Shown: piece by piece, positions 25,201 to 35,900 of the stretch | How the letters are laid out: the number at the start of each line of letters is the position of its first letter | Numbering within the stretch: position 1 is the stretch's first letter | Source: Sarcocystis neurona | Lineage: Eukaryota; Apicomplexa; Conoidasida; Eucoccidiorida; Sarcocystidae | Reading direction: 5' to 3' | Length of the DNA: 64,000 nt | Assembly (NCBI GenBank): GCA_000727475.1 | Contig: KL647295.1 | Coordinates: 1,450,843 to 1,514,842 of the forward strand | Notes under the pieces: model-generated | Told to the model about the DNA's origin: nothing | The model's input: the letters and a program-made list of their open reading frames with translations, nothing else | Databases searched by the model: none | Program-made: the position numbers and the translations under genes

Positions 25201-28200
25201 TCGTACACACACATCCACACGTGCAGGGGATCTCGGGGCCAGGTCCAGGTCTCCAGATTCTCCTTCAGCCTTATCGCTGGGAAGAAGACTACAGGCCTCA
25301 CTCGTAGGAATCGCATGTCGCATGCAGACCGACCCCCCCCTGCTGGTCGCGGTTGCCAAGCACGCGCGTCACAGCAAACCCTGCGGCCCACTGTTTGTTC
25401 TGAAGAGAAACACCGAAGACACTCGTGCACGTGGGCTTCTGTCTCTCTCTAAGTATATATGCACGTGTATACTTTCACTGGCATACGAGTGTGTATCTAA
25501 TAGGGGCAGATGCATAGGCTGATAGACGGAGAGACTCTGAAAGAAAACAGGAGGAAGCGAGGAGAAGGAAGAGACAAAGAGAAAAAAAGAAGAAGAGAGG
25601 GACCAACAGAGAAAGTGAAAGTAGTAAAAGACGGAGGATACGAGCTGGCATAGACGTCTTGGACGCAGAGAGAGAGGCACACACACACACACACATACGC
25701 AGGTGCCGACAGATTACCTGCAGCCACATCTCGGAGCAGCTGGCAACTGCGTGCCGGGGGCTGGAAGCGTGTAGAGGGAGACGAGACGCAGCTCTGCGCC
25801 GTCTCCGGAGACGAGGAGACGCTGCGTGAAACCGTGTGATTCGTCGCAGTGCTCCAGAGACGCCGCTTCGAGACCCACAACGCTGTACCTACACACGCGT
25901 ATCGCCGCATACAAGTGTACGTACACCGCAGCAGCGGCAGTGTAAACGCAGCCGAGGCCGACCGGGCGGGAGCACGCAGTTCGAAAAAGGCCTCTTCTGA
26001 GGAGGCTGCCGTCAATCTCTTCTTCGTCGTTTCCTGCTGCTTTACATGCGCGCGTGCGATCTGCGCCGTGTTCGCGTCAGAGAGACTCCACCAGCTCCAA
26101 GAACCGCGCAGTCCACGCAAATATTCGCACATGCAGAGAAGATAGAGAGCGCGAGAGAACGCAGGGGGACACGGAGTGCTGAAGTGATGTACCTGTAGAG
26201 ACAGAGGGACATAGATCCAGACGTAAACCAGTTCCTACGTTTTCTTAGACGTCTCTCTCTTCCTATGAAAATACTCACGCACACTTACGTGGGGGTAGCG
26301 GTCGCATACATATAGATATTTAAACGTATAACTATCCCTGACAGCCTGTCTTTGGACCGTCTGTGTCTGTGTGTGTGTGTACCTACATACATATATATAC
26401 ATAACTATTCGTGACCGCCGATTCTTGAAGCATCTATGTGTGTGTGTACGCACATATATATATGTCCGTCCCGACTTGTATGTACATGCATGCGTATAAG
26501 GAGAGGCAACGCTGTATATTATACGTCACCGTCTATGTAAATTTTTTTCGCGCACAAATATCAACATGTGACACAGCCATTGGGGCTCCCTGTCTTTGAG
26601 TTGTGGGGGAAAACACACACACGTACAGAGGAGAGGCGGAACTAACGCTGCTGTTGTTTTCGTTCGGAGACAAAGAAACAAAGGAGCCCTGCAGATCTGC
26701 TTTCTGAGATATCCATGTATATACATGTATCTGTGTATGTGTGCGCGCCCATATGTATACGCACGTGCATGCATGCATATATGTGTACGTACACGCCTTG
26801 AGCTCTGTTGCACCGTCGAGAGTATATACGTTGTCGGGAAGAAACCCGCGCGCATGCGGGGGCCTTCTGAATGGTGTTGCGTCTCCTTGCGTTGTGTCTG
26901 TATGTCTCTCCTCTTCCCACTGAGGAATGTAGAGGTTTTGCCGCCTTGCACGACGGAGACGTGTGTCTGCCGCAGCCTTCTCTTTCTCTGTCCGTTGCAG
27001 AAATTAGGAAGTTGTGCACTGTCCCCTGCCTGCCTGCAGCATCGGTATTTCCACGACGCTTCTCACCTCCACCACGGGGCTGGCTGCTGCTGATTTCTGC
27101 CGCGTATAATAAGCACTTGCGACGTTTGCGTGCGCTGCCGACCGCACTCTGCAGCGATATGACTGCTGTCCACTGCACGCACAACGCAGCCGTCAGGTCC
27201 TTTCCACCGATGTTCGTGTGACTATCAACGGTGTTATATATAACCACACATATATATGTGTACGTGTATGCTGGTGTCTTATGCATGTGGTGGTGGACCT
27301 ACGCAAGAGCGACAGACACGCTGTGTCTCTAGGACCGCCGCATTGTGTGTCTCTGTGTGTGTGTGTGTGTGTGTGTCTGTCTGTATGTATGTAGGTGTGT
27401 ATGTATGTATGTCTCTGTGTGTGTATGTATGTGTGTGTGTGTGCGTACATACATAAATATATATATATAGACGTGTATGTGTGTATGTAAGTATATGTAC
27501 CCCGTAGATGTCCCATAGGGTGTATACGACGTCGGAAGACAGAGTATCCACGCCTGTGCACAGGTGTAGTGGGAGCGTATGGGGGTCTGCCGGCTGTGTG
27601 GGGTCTGCCGGCTGTGTGGGGTCTGCCGGCTGTGTGGGGTCTGCCGGTTTTGTGGGGTCTGCCGGTTTTGTGGGGTCTGCCGGTTTTGTGGAGTCGGGCG
27701 GTTATGTGTGTGACTTGTGGAGGTCTGTTGCCGTGAACACTCCTTCGGTGCAGAGGCTTGATGAGTTTGTATTCCTTCTTGATTTTGTAGAAAAGGACAC
27801 GTATAGAGTTTTTACTGCGGTGCACGTATTTGTCTGCTGCTAAGAGGAAGTGGGGTGAGGCGGAAGACTGGCCGGCGCCTGTGTGCTTGCGGGCGCGCAT
27901 GCAGGAGCGGTAAGCCCTCGCACACGTTTGGCTTGGGAGATGCAGGTGTGTGTGGAAAGAAGGAAGGTGAGACATCGTTTGTCTCGCGTGCAGGAGTGGG
28001 GTGTGGCTTTCTGCAGAATTTTGAGGAATTTGTCGCTTTCTCAGCCTGCGGGCCTGCTGTACAAGGCCGTCTTCTGCACGTGGTTGCTGACGTTCCACAG
28101 TGCGTTTCTCGACGAGCTCGAAGAAAAGGGCCACGTCCTGGCGATCTGCAGAATTCTCAAGGATTCTAGAGTCGAGAAGGTTCGCTCTTCCACAGAAACA

Positions 28201-31200
28201 GTTGGGAAGAAACGTGGAAAAGAAAGTTCAGGAGACGCAGTCGTAGATCAGCAGCAGCAGCAGGGATGGAAGACGGAGAAAGAGGGGAAGAGAGAGAGCA
28301 AGAAGTGAAGGGAGAGGAGTTCCGACAGGACCAGCAGCAGCACCAGCAACAGCAGCAGCACTAACAACAGAAGCTGCACGAGCAACGGAAGCAGCACCAG
28401 CAACAGGAGGAGCACCAGCAGGAGCACAGCGGCAGCAGCAGCAGCGGCACAAACGACAAGCCACTGGCGAGAGACTTCGCGACACCGTCATGGGGGGACG
28501 GGCAAGGGGGAGATAAAAGAAAAAATGCGGCAGCAGCATCAAGAGCAGCAGGAGCATTCCGCGCGAAACAAGCGAAATGACAGCAGCACCAGAAGGAGCG
28601 GCAAGGGTGCTCCAGCTGCAGACGTCGTAGAAAGGGAGGCGCAGGAAGAGTAGCAGCAGGAGCACAAGCAGCATGACAGCAGCAGAGCAGCGGCAGCAGG
28701 CGGGGTTTGGGGACAGGAGAAATAACGTTAGCAAGCCGGGTACCGGCGAGAGGAGTGATAGCAGCAGACAGGGAACAGCGGAACAACTGAGAACAGGAGA
28801 GGGCCAGAGAAAGCGGTGCTGCAGCGTAGGAGGAGGAAAAAGACTGAGGCGATGCACTGCAGCAGCAATCAGTGGAGGAGGAGGAACTGCAGCAGCAACA
28901 GGAAAACGTTAGATTAAGGGAGAGGGACGACGCTGAGCAACCTCAGTGTGCTGGGGAGCGATGGCTGTAGGAGGACGCAGGAGGAGCGAGAGGCAGCAGC
29001 AGAAGCAGCAGCAGTCTCAAAAACAGCAACGGCAGCAGTCACAGCAGGCGCAACAGTAGCCTTTACCACAGAAGAAACAAGAGCAGCAGCAGCAAGAGCA
29101 GAGGAACCCGCGCGGCAGCAGTAAACGCAGAACGGGCAGATGGAGCAGATGCGGGAGACAGGCGAGGAATAGCGATGCAGAAGAAAAGCAGCAGCAGTCA
29201 CCGCCAGCACCTGCAAGCTGGTCGCAGGAGACAACACACCTGGCACTGCAGAAATGCCCTGCTGCTGCTGTTTGCTGTGGAGCTGCCGCTGCTGCTGCTG
29301 CTGTCTGCCGCTGCAGGTTATTCGGGTCGCACTATACGTGCTGAGTAACTTGTTAAAATGCGATGCAGCGGTGGAGACTATCGTCGAGCAAAATGTGGCC
29401 CAGGTAATTCCCCCAGCATCGTCAGGTTGAAATTCCGGCCGGTGTAGATGACGACAGGGTCGACACGTGAAAAGAGAAAAAGGAAGCCAGGCTCGCGCAG
29501 GTGATGCGTGCGGGTACCCGCAGTGCGAGACGCCGCCTCACTTCTGCCCACTGCGACTCCGAGATCCACCTGTCAGCCCGTGTGAATCATTTGTATCAAA
29601 GCGACGAACACTTTATGCAGAGGGTAAACACAAACATATGTATATGTGTACCTGTATGCATATACATATGTATGTATATATATATATATGTATACAGATT
29701 TACTTGTCCAGGGGGTAACTACATATTTGTATGCGTATGCACGGCATGGAGCGCCACGTTTGCTGCAAGTGGCAGGGGGTGGTGTACGTCTTCTCCTTGA
29801 CAGTGCTGCTGAAGCCCGGCATTTCTGGCGCTTACAGGCGACCATCTCTCCCTCCGCGCACATGTCCGGTACACAAACACACACATATACACACACACTG
29901 CAAGGCGTGTGCCTTCTCCTGTGGGCATTCTCGCCTTTTTTCGTGTGGACTTCGGGAGATACCTCGCGTCTGCGCGCCAGCGTGTACACACCTGTTCTTT
30001 GTTGACTCGAACGCACGACCGCATGCGCTCGCCCTTGTACGCAACGCCTGGCACCCGCGGGAACATGCCACCGCTGCGTCTTCATGGAGATAAGCCCCCC
30101 ACGCACACCGGCGGAAGAGAGCCGACGCCCGTGCGCGCGCATGCGCAGATGATGCGGCGCAAGCTTTTGGCGGTGTTGCATACTCACAGTATACGAGTGG
30201 GTCAAGTGCATGCGCGCTGACGTGTGATGGGGTGGTCGCTTCTTGAGATGGACCTTCCTCTGCAGGACACGGAGGGGGCGAAGGTGAAAAAACATGGATG
30301 ATTTGCGGGTGCACCACTCCACATCTTTCTTGAGTTTGTCGCGCAGCAGTTTTCTTGTAACCCAGAGAAAAGACAGAGCCCATCTGCTTCTGTCGTCACA
30401 CTCAGTCGCCGAGCAGGCTCCTTCTCTGTCTGCCGCTCCGGAGCCGCTGGGGTGCAGGTGATCCTTGTATTCCTGCTGCTCCCGCAGCAGAGATCGACCT
30501 GCTGTCGGTTCAACTGCTGCCGCAGCAGCGCCGAGGCCGTGCGAGTTCCAGTTCAGCGAATAACCGTGCCGTTCGTCTGCTGCTGCTTCTGCTGCTGCTG
30601 TGTTGTTCGGGTCTTGTCGCTTGCTGCTGCTGCTGCTGCCGGGGCTGTGTTGCTACGGAGGCTCTTCATCCTGGCGCTGCGTCGGACACGTTGCTTCTGC
30701 GTCTGCGACTCGTGCTGCTGCCGGTGTCTGTACGGTTCTTCGGGAGTCCTGCAAGGCTGCAACGTTGCCGCTGCTGCTGCTCTTCCTCTCGTCTCACTGC
30801 CTCGGCTGCAGCTGGCGTTGTCAGCACCGCCCTGCTTGTCTTTGTGCGTGTGTGTGTGTGTGTACTGCGACGACTGTCGTTTGCTGCGTCGCTTTTTTGC
30901 TGCTGTTTTCTAACCCTTTCTCCTGGTGATCGCGCTGCTCGGGAACGTCGCTGGGTCTACGTGACCTACTGCAGTCCCGTGATGCAGGCGCTGCTGCTCC
31001 TGCTGGAACTGCTCCCGCTGGCACTGCTCCTGCTGGCACTGCTCCTGCTGGCACTGCTCCTGCTGGCACTGCTCCTGCTGGCACTGCTCCTGCTGATCTG
31101 CTGCATTCCACGCGATGACATCTCTGTTACCAGTTATCCGCGTGCTGCTGCGACTACTCTCGTTGCTTCTGCAGCCCTCTTTGCCTTCTGCAGCTCTCTT

Positions 31201-34200
31201 CCGTGGCCGCGTCGCTGCTGTCAACAATTTGTAGTAGCTTGGGCAGCAGCAGCCGGCAGCCACACGAAGGAGTACGCAGTTGCCTTCTCTTGCGACTGCT
31301 GCTCTCTCCCAGCACCGGTGGCTGGTTTTTTCTCCCAGCTACTGCCGCTGCTCTTGTCACCCCGTGCTGCTGCTGCTTTTCATGCCACTTCCCCTGCTGT
31401 TGCCGCGTATGCACAGCGACAGGTGGCATTCTCTGATGGTGCTGCTTTCTGACTACTGCTGCTGCTGCTGCGCCGCTGCAGATGTAGCCCTCTCGATGTG
31501 GCAGGTGCTGTCCTGTTGTTTGCGTCACCCGAATCGCCACAGCCGTCCTGGCTGCTGTCCGCTATCGCATTGCTGTTACAGTCGCTGTGTCTAGTGTTTT
31601 TGTTACAGTAGCTCCCTCATCCTCTGCCGCAGAAGCTGCAGTTGCTGCATGCAGTTTGGCGGCTGCTGCCGTCGTCTCTGCTGCTACTGTTGCAGTCGAC
31701 AGACCATAAGGGGCTGCACCCACTCTCTATGGCGTACCCGTAGCTTCTTGAGTTCCTGCTGCTACTGTCGCGTTCTCAGCAGACAGTCCCGTGTAGCGCT
31801 GCTGCGCTTCTTTGAAATGTTTTCCTACTGGGGCGGTGCTGCATGTGTCACCTGCGGCGGGGCTGCATGTGTCACGGTCTGGTGCTGTTGCTGCTGCTCC
31901 CGCTTGGGATCTTCCCCGTGAGTTGCTCCTGCTGCAATTGCTTCAGTTCACCAGCGACGCCTTCACATTGCAGCAGTTTCTCTTGTGCAGCTATCGCTGC
32001 GTATCTTGCCGCTCAGGTGCTCGCGTTACTTGAGTTTGAGAAGTGGAGGGACGCGGACTTGTACGATGAAATTCGCGCAGAGATATCCCACTTGGACGTC
32101 AAAATTCGACAGTTCAACAATTTTGACCGCTACTGTAATGAGCTGCAAAAGGGCGTTCTCACGTGGTCTGTGTTACACTCTGGTAAGCGAGGCACCTGCT
32201 CCCCGCCCAACAGTGTGTGCGGGGCACCAAGAAGAGTGTCCTTTTCAACCTCGTGGTCTGCTGCTGCTGTGGCTTTAGAGCGGACAGCGCTCTTCTGCTG
32301 CACGTGCTGCTACAGGCAGACGAAGCGGAAGAGACAGACACAGACACTGCGCTGTCGCATGCAGAAGTTCTATTCGGTACAGCAGCGGCATATATGTATG
32401 GAGGCGTCTCGTAGACAGGTCGCGGCGTGTATACAAATAGGCGCATACGCCGATGTACGTATGTGTGAACCTATCGGAGAAGTGTTCGCAGGACATGACT
32501 CGTATATGTACGTACGGGTAGAGGTGAATCAATCTCCGCTTTGTATGTGCACGTGTACGGTGGCAGATACGCATCATATATATATATATATACATGGTGT
32601 ATGCATGCGCGCTCCAACTACATCTACCTGCGTACGGGTGACCTCGTGTATGTACTGAAGCACATGCGGAAAAGAGAGGGCGGTAGCCACCTGTCGAGTG
32701 CGTCCCTGCTGCTGTTTTACTGTGTTTGCCGTTGGTCTTCGTTCTGCCGGTAACTTGCTTTCTGCTGCGCATCTTCTCACTGCTTCCCCTCTTCTCCGTG
32801 TTCCTGCTGGCCGCCTTCTTGCCGGTGGTGACCTAGTTGCTGCTAATGGTCTTACTGTTGCTGCTTGTTCTCTCCGTGCTGCCCGTGACGTTTTGAAGGC
32901 CTTCTCGCTGACCCTGCTCTTCCTTCCGCTGCTGCGCTCGTCTTGCCGCTCCTCCGTGCTGTTGCTGCTGCTCTTCTTGCTGTTGCTGCTCTTCGTGCTG
33001 CTGCTGCTCTGCTTGCTGCTGCTGCTCTGCTTGCTGCTGCTGCTCTGCTTGTTGCTGCTGCTCTGCTTGCTGCTGCTGCTCTGCTTGCTGCTGCTGCTCT
33101 GCTTGCTGCTGCTGCTCTGCTTGCTACTGCTGCCCTGCTTGCTGCTGCTGCTGTTGCTCTGATCGCGGCTCCTCTTGCTGCTCTGCTTGCTGCTGCTGCT
33201 CTGCTTGCCCCTGCGCTGCGTGCTCCTGCTGCTGTTGCTCTGCTTGCGGCTACCGTTGCTGCTCTGCTTGCTGCTGCTGCTCTGCTTACTGCTGCTGCTC
33301 TGCTTACTGCTGCTGCTCTGCTTACTGCTGCTGCTCTGCTGGCTGCTGCTGCTCTGCTTACTGTTGCTGCTCTGCTGGCTGCTGCTGCTCTGCTTACTGC
33401 TGCTGCTCTGCTTGCTCTTGCTCTACTTGCTGCTGCTCTGCCTGCTGCTCTACCTGCTGCTGCTGTGCTTGCCGCTGTTGGTGGTGGTGGTCCTCTTGCT
33501 GCTGCGGCATCGTTACCGCCGGTTGGTGTGTGGGCCTGCTGCTGCCGAGTGTGCTGCAGAGAAGTTTTGGAGAGAGAATGTGATGGCTTTCGAAAAAGAC
33601 GAATTCCGCGCGATCAAGCAGCTAGCGGACCTCCTCAACTCTGACAACAAAACGACTCTTGCTGTTGCATGCTACGATCTGGGGGAGTTTGCTCGACTGC
33701 ACCCGGCAGGGAAGAAGTGAGTCAGTCTCCAAATTCTTTCTTCTCTGCTGCTGTAATTCCGCCGTCTCTCTGTCCACCTCGTACCGCGCTCCACCTGCGT
33801 GCCGCTATCCAGTTTCAGCTACTGCTGCTGCTACGCGTTTCTGCTGTCGGTGACGCTCACTCGTGCCTGCTGCTGACTTTGCTGTGAGGGGCCAGTGAAA
33901 CGCGTGAGGCTGCCGACGCTGCTGTGGTGCTGCTACTGCGGAGACCGATTGGTGAAGCACGCTGCTGCTCTTCACGCGTGCTCAGTGCGCTGCTGGTGCT
34001 GCACTTCACATCTTCAACTGCGATTTCTTCCTCATATGTCTGCGTGTGGAGTTACACGTACAACCGTGTTGCATGCGTCTCTGTAGCCCGTTTGGTGAAC
34101 ACGTACGTAAATAAGTATAGATATACGTATGTACAGTTATACTAACATGCGTGCTGCCTGCTACCTGGCAGGGGAGGATCCACCTATACATTTAGACGCA

Positions 34201-34306
34201 ATTTTCGGCCCTTCCTCAATCTATGCGCTGTGTCCTTTCCGCACAAGTAAATGCAGGTACACGTCTGTATGGGATTCACCCTACTACCTTGTGTACGGCT
34301 TCTCGC

Positions 34307-34340
<34 letters not shown>

Positions 34341-35126
34341 GGTAGGTAGATAGATATAGATGTGAATGTATATACATGTATGTAGATATGTATATGTGTA
34401 TATATATATATATATATGTAGCAGTAGTAAACCATTTATCACCGTCGCGCACATACGTGCGTGCAGAATAAGGTCGTGCGCATCCAGACGTCAGTCGCCC
34501 TACGCCGCTTCGAGCAGCAGCAGCAGCGTTAACTTCCCCATCTAAAAAAGCTTTGTGTTCCCTGTGTTCCTTTTGGCGCTTGACCACACTTCTTCTATAC
34601 ATATATATATATATATACGAGGGACCCTTGTACTGAGGACGCCGGCTCTTTGGAGAGAAAATTCTAGACGTATGTGTATGAGTCCTTTTCCTTACACGTG
34701 CGTCCTGCGTATTGCGTGCGGATGTATACAGCGCCCTTGGGGGAGATTTGGGGCTTCTTGAAACCAAGGGTATAGGGCGTACGTTTGTATAGATGGGTGC
34801 CGTATTTGCGAAGCTTCTTTTCCTTTACACCTGCGACCGTAGAACATTTTGCACGGAGTGGGTGGTAAATGCGTAATCAGCGTCAGTAGAAGACGTGTGT
34901 GGCAGATGTGAGCAGAGCCGTGCTGGCATTTCTGTGGAGGCGTGCAGCTGTGGTAAGGTGCGCACTTGTTTTTCTCTGTAGGATTTGCCAGAAGTTAAAA
35001 GTGAAAGACCGAGTGATGCTGCTGATTAGCGACCGCGACAGAGAAGTCGCTGGTGAAGCGCTTCTCTGTATTCAAAAGCTGATGCTGGACCGCTGGGAGG
35101 ATGTGGCAGAGCTGCAGAAGAAGTAG
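19223..35126 (+). CDS. VMA13: V-type proton ATPase subunit H (ten exons)
   Basis: Regulatory subunit H of the V1 sector, which couples V1 to V0 on acidifying compartments. Exons: 19223-19612, 21562-21702, 22118-22217, 22908-23049, 23570-23741, 27994-28179, 29317-29403, 32017-32182, 33560-33716, 34982-35126. They total 1,686 bases and 561 residues; animal homologues are about 480. Every junction agrees in phase and has GT/AG ends. Diagnostic stretches: [16 protein letters not shown] (exon 3), [14 protein letters not shown] (exon 6), [17 protein letters not shown] (exon 8), EKFWRENV with [16 protein letters not shown] (exon 9), ALLCIQKLM (exon 10). Exon 1 is an Ala/Gly-rich extension tied in only by phase and its donor. 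The exon 5 end and exon 6 start are the weakest boundaries (alternative donor at 23730). The segment between exons 4 and 5 looks shorter than in animal proteins. Confidence 0.88.
19613..21561 (+). other. V-ATPase H intron 1
   Basis: A 1.9-kb intron between CAG|GTAATA and GCTTACAG|G. It is CAG-rich on the plus strand up to about 21060 and CTG-rich after 21340, and contains the 15-base minisatellite at 20821-20940. Antisense frames through it are Ala/Gly/Leu artefacts. Confidence 0.6.
20821..20940 (+). repeat. 15-bp minisatellite (AGYACCAGCACCAGS)
   Basis: Units such as AGTACCAGCACCAGC and AGCACCAGCACCAGC repeat head to tail with single-base changes, flanked by plain CAG/CAC repeats. The period is a multiple of three, so all frames stay open. 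Confidence 0.7.
23988..24172. repeat. Degenerate about 20-bp tandem repeat
   Basis: Units resemble TATATATGGGGAATGTACG, with substitutions and small length changes, over about 180 bases. The minus strand reads as repeated PHIYVHSP-like peptides. Probably a minisatellite grown from a TA/TG core. Confidence 0.6.
25219..26132 (-). CDS. Unrecognised gene antisense within V-ATPase H intron
   Basis: Three protein-like minus-strand blocks. 26132 to about 25930 includes [20 protein letters not shown]. 25888-25718 ([20 protein letters not shown] and onward) ends on CAG|GTAATC. 25421-25219 begins [20 protein letters not shown] and later reads [19 protein letters not shown], ending on CGT|GTGGAT. The second and third blocks join in phase 2. 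Inside the third block the frame changes at a run of eight C (plus strand 25333-25340), which suggests an indel, an assembly error or a decayed gene. The gap between blocks one and two is only about 30 bases and contains a palindrome core (25915-25926). I recognise no family. Confidence 0.35.
27583..27698 (+). repeat. 18-bp minisatellite GGGTCTGCCGGCTGTGTG
   Basis: About six and a half head-to-tail units. The first three carry CCGGCTGTG and the last three CCGGTTTTG, so the array is made of two homogenised halves. The minus strand would read GRPHTA and GRPHKT repeats, but it lies in an intron and no splice signal makes it coding. Confidence 0.8.
28180..29316 (+). other. V-ATPase H intron 6
   Basis: CAG-type tracts (28240-29100) and a CTG run just before the acceptor. 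The donor is AAG|GTTCGC and the acceptor CTGCAG|GTT. No independent gene seen. Confidence 0.55.
29404..32016 (+). other. V-ATPase H intron 7
   Basis: A 2.6-kb intron with TA/CA tracts near 29640-29700 and 29870-29900, CTG-rich DNA from 30470, and the 15-bp array at 31006-31095. Open frames at 29500-30380 on both strands are not supported by splice signals. Confidence 0.5.
31006..31095 (+). repeat. 15-bp minisatellite GCACTGCTCCTGCTG
   Basis: Five identical units (31021-31095), preceded by one imperfect unit (GAACTGCTCCCGCTG). Perfect identity suggests a recent expansion. The plus strand reads ALLLL repeats and the minus strand QQEQC-type repeats, but the location is intronic. Confidence 0.85.
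32183..33559 (+). other. V-ATPase H intron 8
   Basis: Starts G|GTAAGC and ends GCTGCAG|AG. The first half has TA runs near 32580; the second half is the large CTG array described separately. Confidence 0.6.
32960..33480 (+). repeat. CTG-based array with TGCTCTGCTTGC units
   Basis: About 500 bases of CTG codon-like repeats, organised into an 18-base higher-order unit CTGCTGCTGCTCTGCTTG with variants (TTAC, TGGC). It lies directly upstream of exon 9. All plus frames are open as poly-Leu, poly-Ala or Cys/Leu. Confidence 0.85.
33717..34981 (+). other. V-ATPase H intron 9
   Basis: Donor AA|GTGAGT, acceptor TTTTTCTCTGTAG|G. Contains TA microsatellites at 34316-34340, 34395-34420 and 34595-34620 and no supported gene. 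Confidence 0.6.
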
Positions 35127-35149
35127 ATTTCTGCAGCATCCAGGGCGGA

Positions 35150-35900
35150 GGCAACCGCAGTGTAGCAACGAAGAAGAGGACGTAGAGGAGCAAACAGGAG
35201 ACAAAGACTGAGACGGAAAAAGAAGGAAGAAAACGAAGCGGAAGAAGCAGCTGAAGAAGGAAGGGGGGGAAGAGGACAGGAAGAGGACAGGAAAAAGACA
35301 GGAAAGCGAAGGAAAGGGAGAGCGGCGGTGATGGTGTGCTGCAGGGAAGCCTGAGAGAGAGGGCCGACAAAGAAAGAGAAAAAAGGAGCGGAGAAGAAGC
35401 GAGGGAAGGGAGCAGAAGGAGCAAGTGAAACGAACGGAAGGGAAAAAATACAGAGAAGAGCAGGGAGTAGAGCGACCACCGAAAAGACAGAAAGCGAAGG
35501 AAAAGAGAGCAACAAGGCAAGAACGCGAGGGGGGAGCGAAGAGAAAGCGAGCAAGCGCGGAGCCCGGAGACGGGAGGGCCCATGTGAAGAGAAAGAGGAA
35601 TGCAGCAGAGATCCGCAGCAGAAGGTCAAGACTGTGGAGTCTTGACCGCAGAGGGTGGGGGTGAGAAGATGGTAGAGAAGAGACTGAAGGGACGGAACAA
35701 AGGAGAAATATTAAAGAAGTCACGGATGAAAGCGGCAGGAAGGAGAATGGGGCGACGAAAGGAGGAGGAACACACACAGAGAGGAGACACCGAGGACGAA
35801 GAAAAGTGGGGAAGGCGAAAGGGACTGGGAGAACGGAGACGACAACACGGAGGACCACTGGAGGGAAAGCAGAGCAAGGAGAAGACTTGATCGATGCGCG
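35150..35900 (+). repeat. Strand-asymmetric purine block
   Basis: Immediately after the V-ATPase H stop codon the plus strand is mainly G and A for about 750 bases (GAAGGAAG, AGAGGACAGGAA, GGAAAGG motifs). The minus-strand open frames up to 287 codons are Phe/Leu/Ser readings of the pyrimidine strand and I do not count them as genes. It probably starts in the 3' untranslated region. Confidence 0.7.

Larger units (their letters stand above)
23742..27993 (+). other. V-ATPase H intron 5 (4.25 kb)
   Basis: The longest intron of the gene. It holds TA tracts and a degenerate repeat at about 23990-24170, a probable antisense gene at 25219-26132, TG/CA microsatellites at 26350-26470 and 27340-27500, and an 18-bp minisatellite at 27583-27698. 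The large size could also mean that a small ATPase exon was missed. Confidence 0.5.

Noticed and set aside
25350..25425. AP2 DNA-binding domain in [14 protein letters not shown]
   Set aside because: Only a weak resemblance to the first strands; the rest of the domain pattern is absent.
27193..28134. 313-codon minus frame with GRPHKT repeats
   Set aside because: Antisense to V-ATPase H exon 6 and to the 18-bp minisatellite.
32698..33644. Leu- or Ala-rich plus frames
   Set aside because: Translation of the CTG array in intron 8. Only the terminal part (from 33560) is a true exon.
34995..35858. 287-codon minus-strand open frame
   Set aside because: Phe/Leu/Ser/Pro-only composition from the pyrimidine side of the purine block, and overlaps the sense V-ATPase exon 10.
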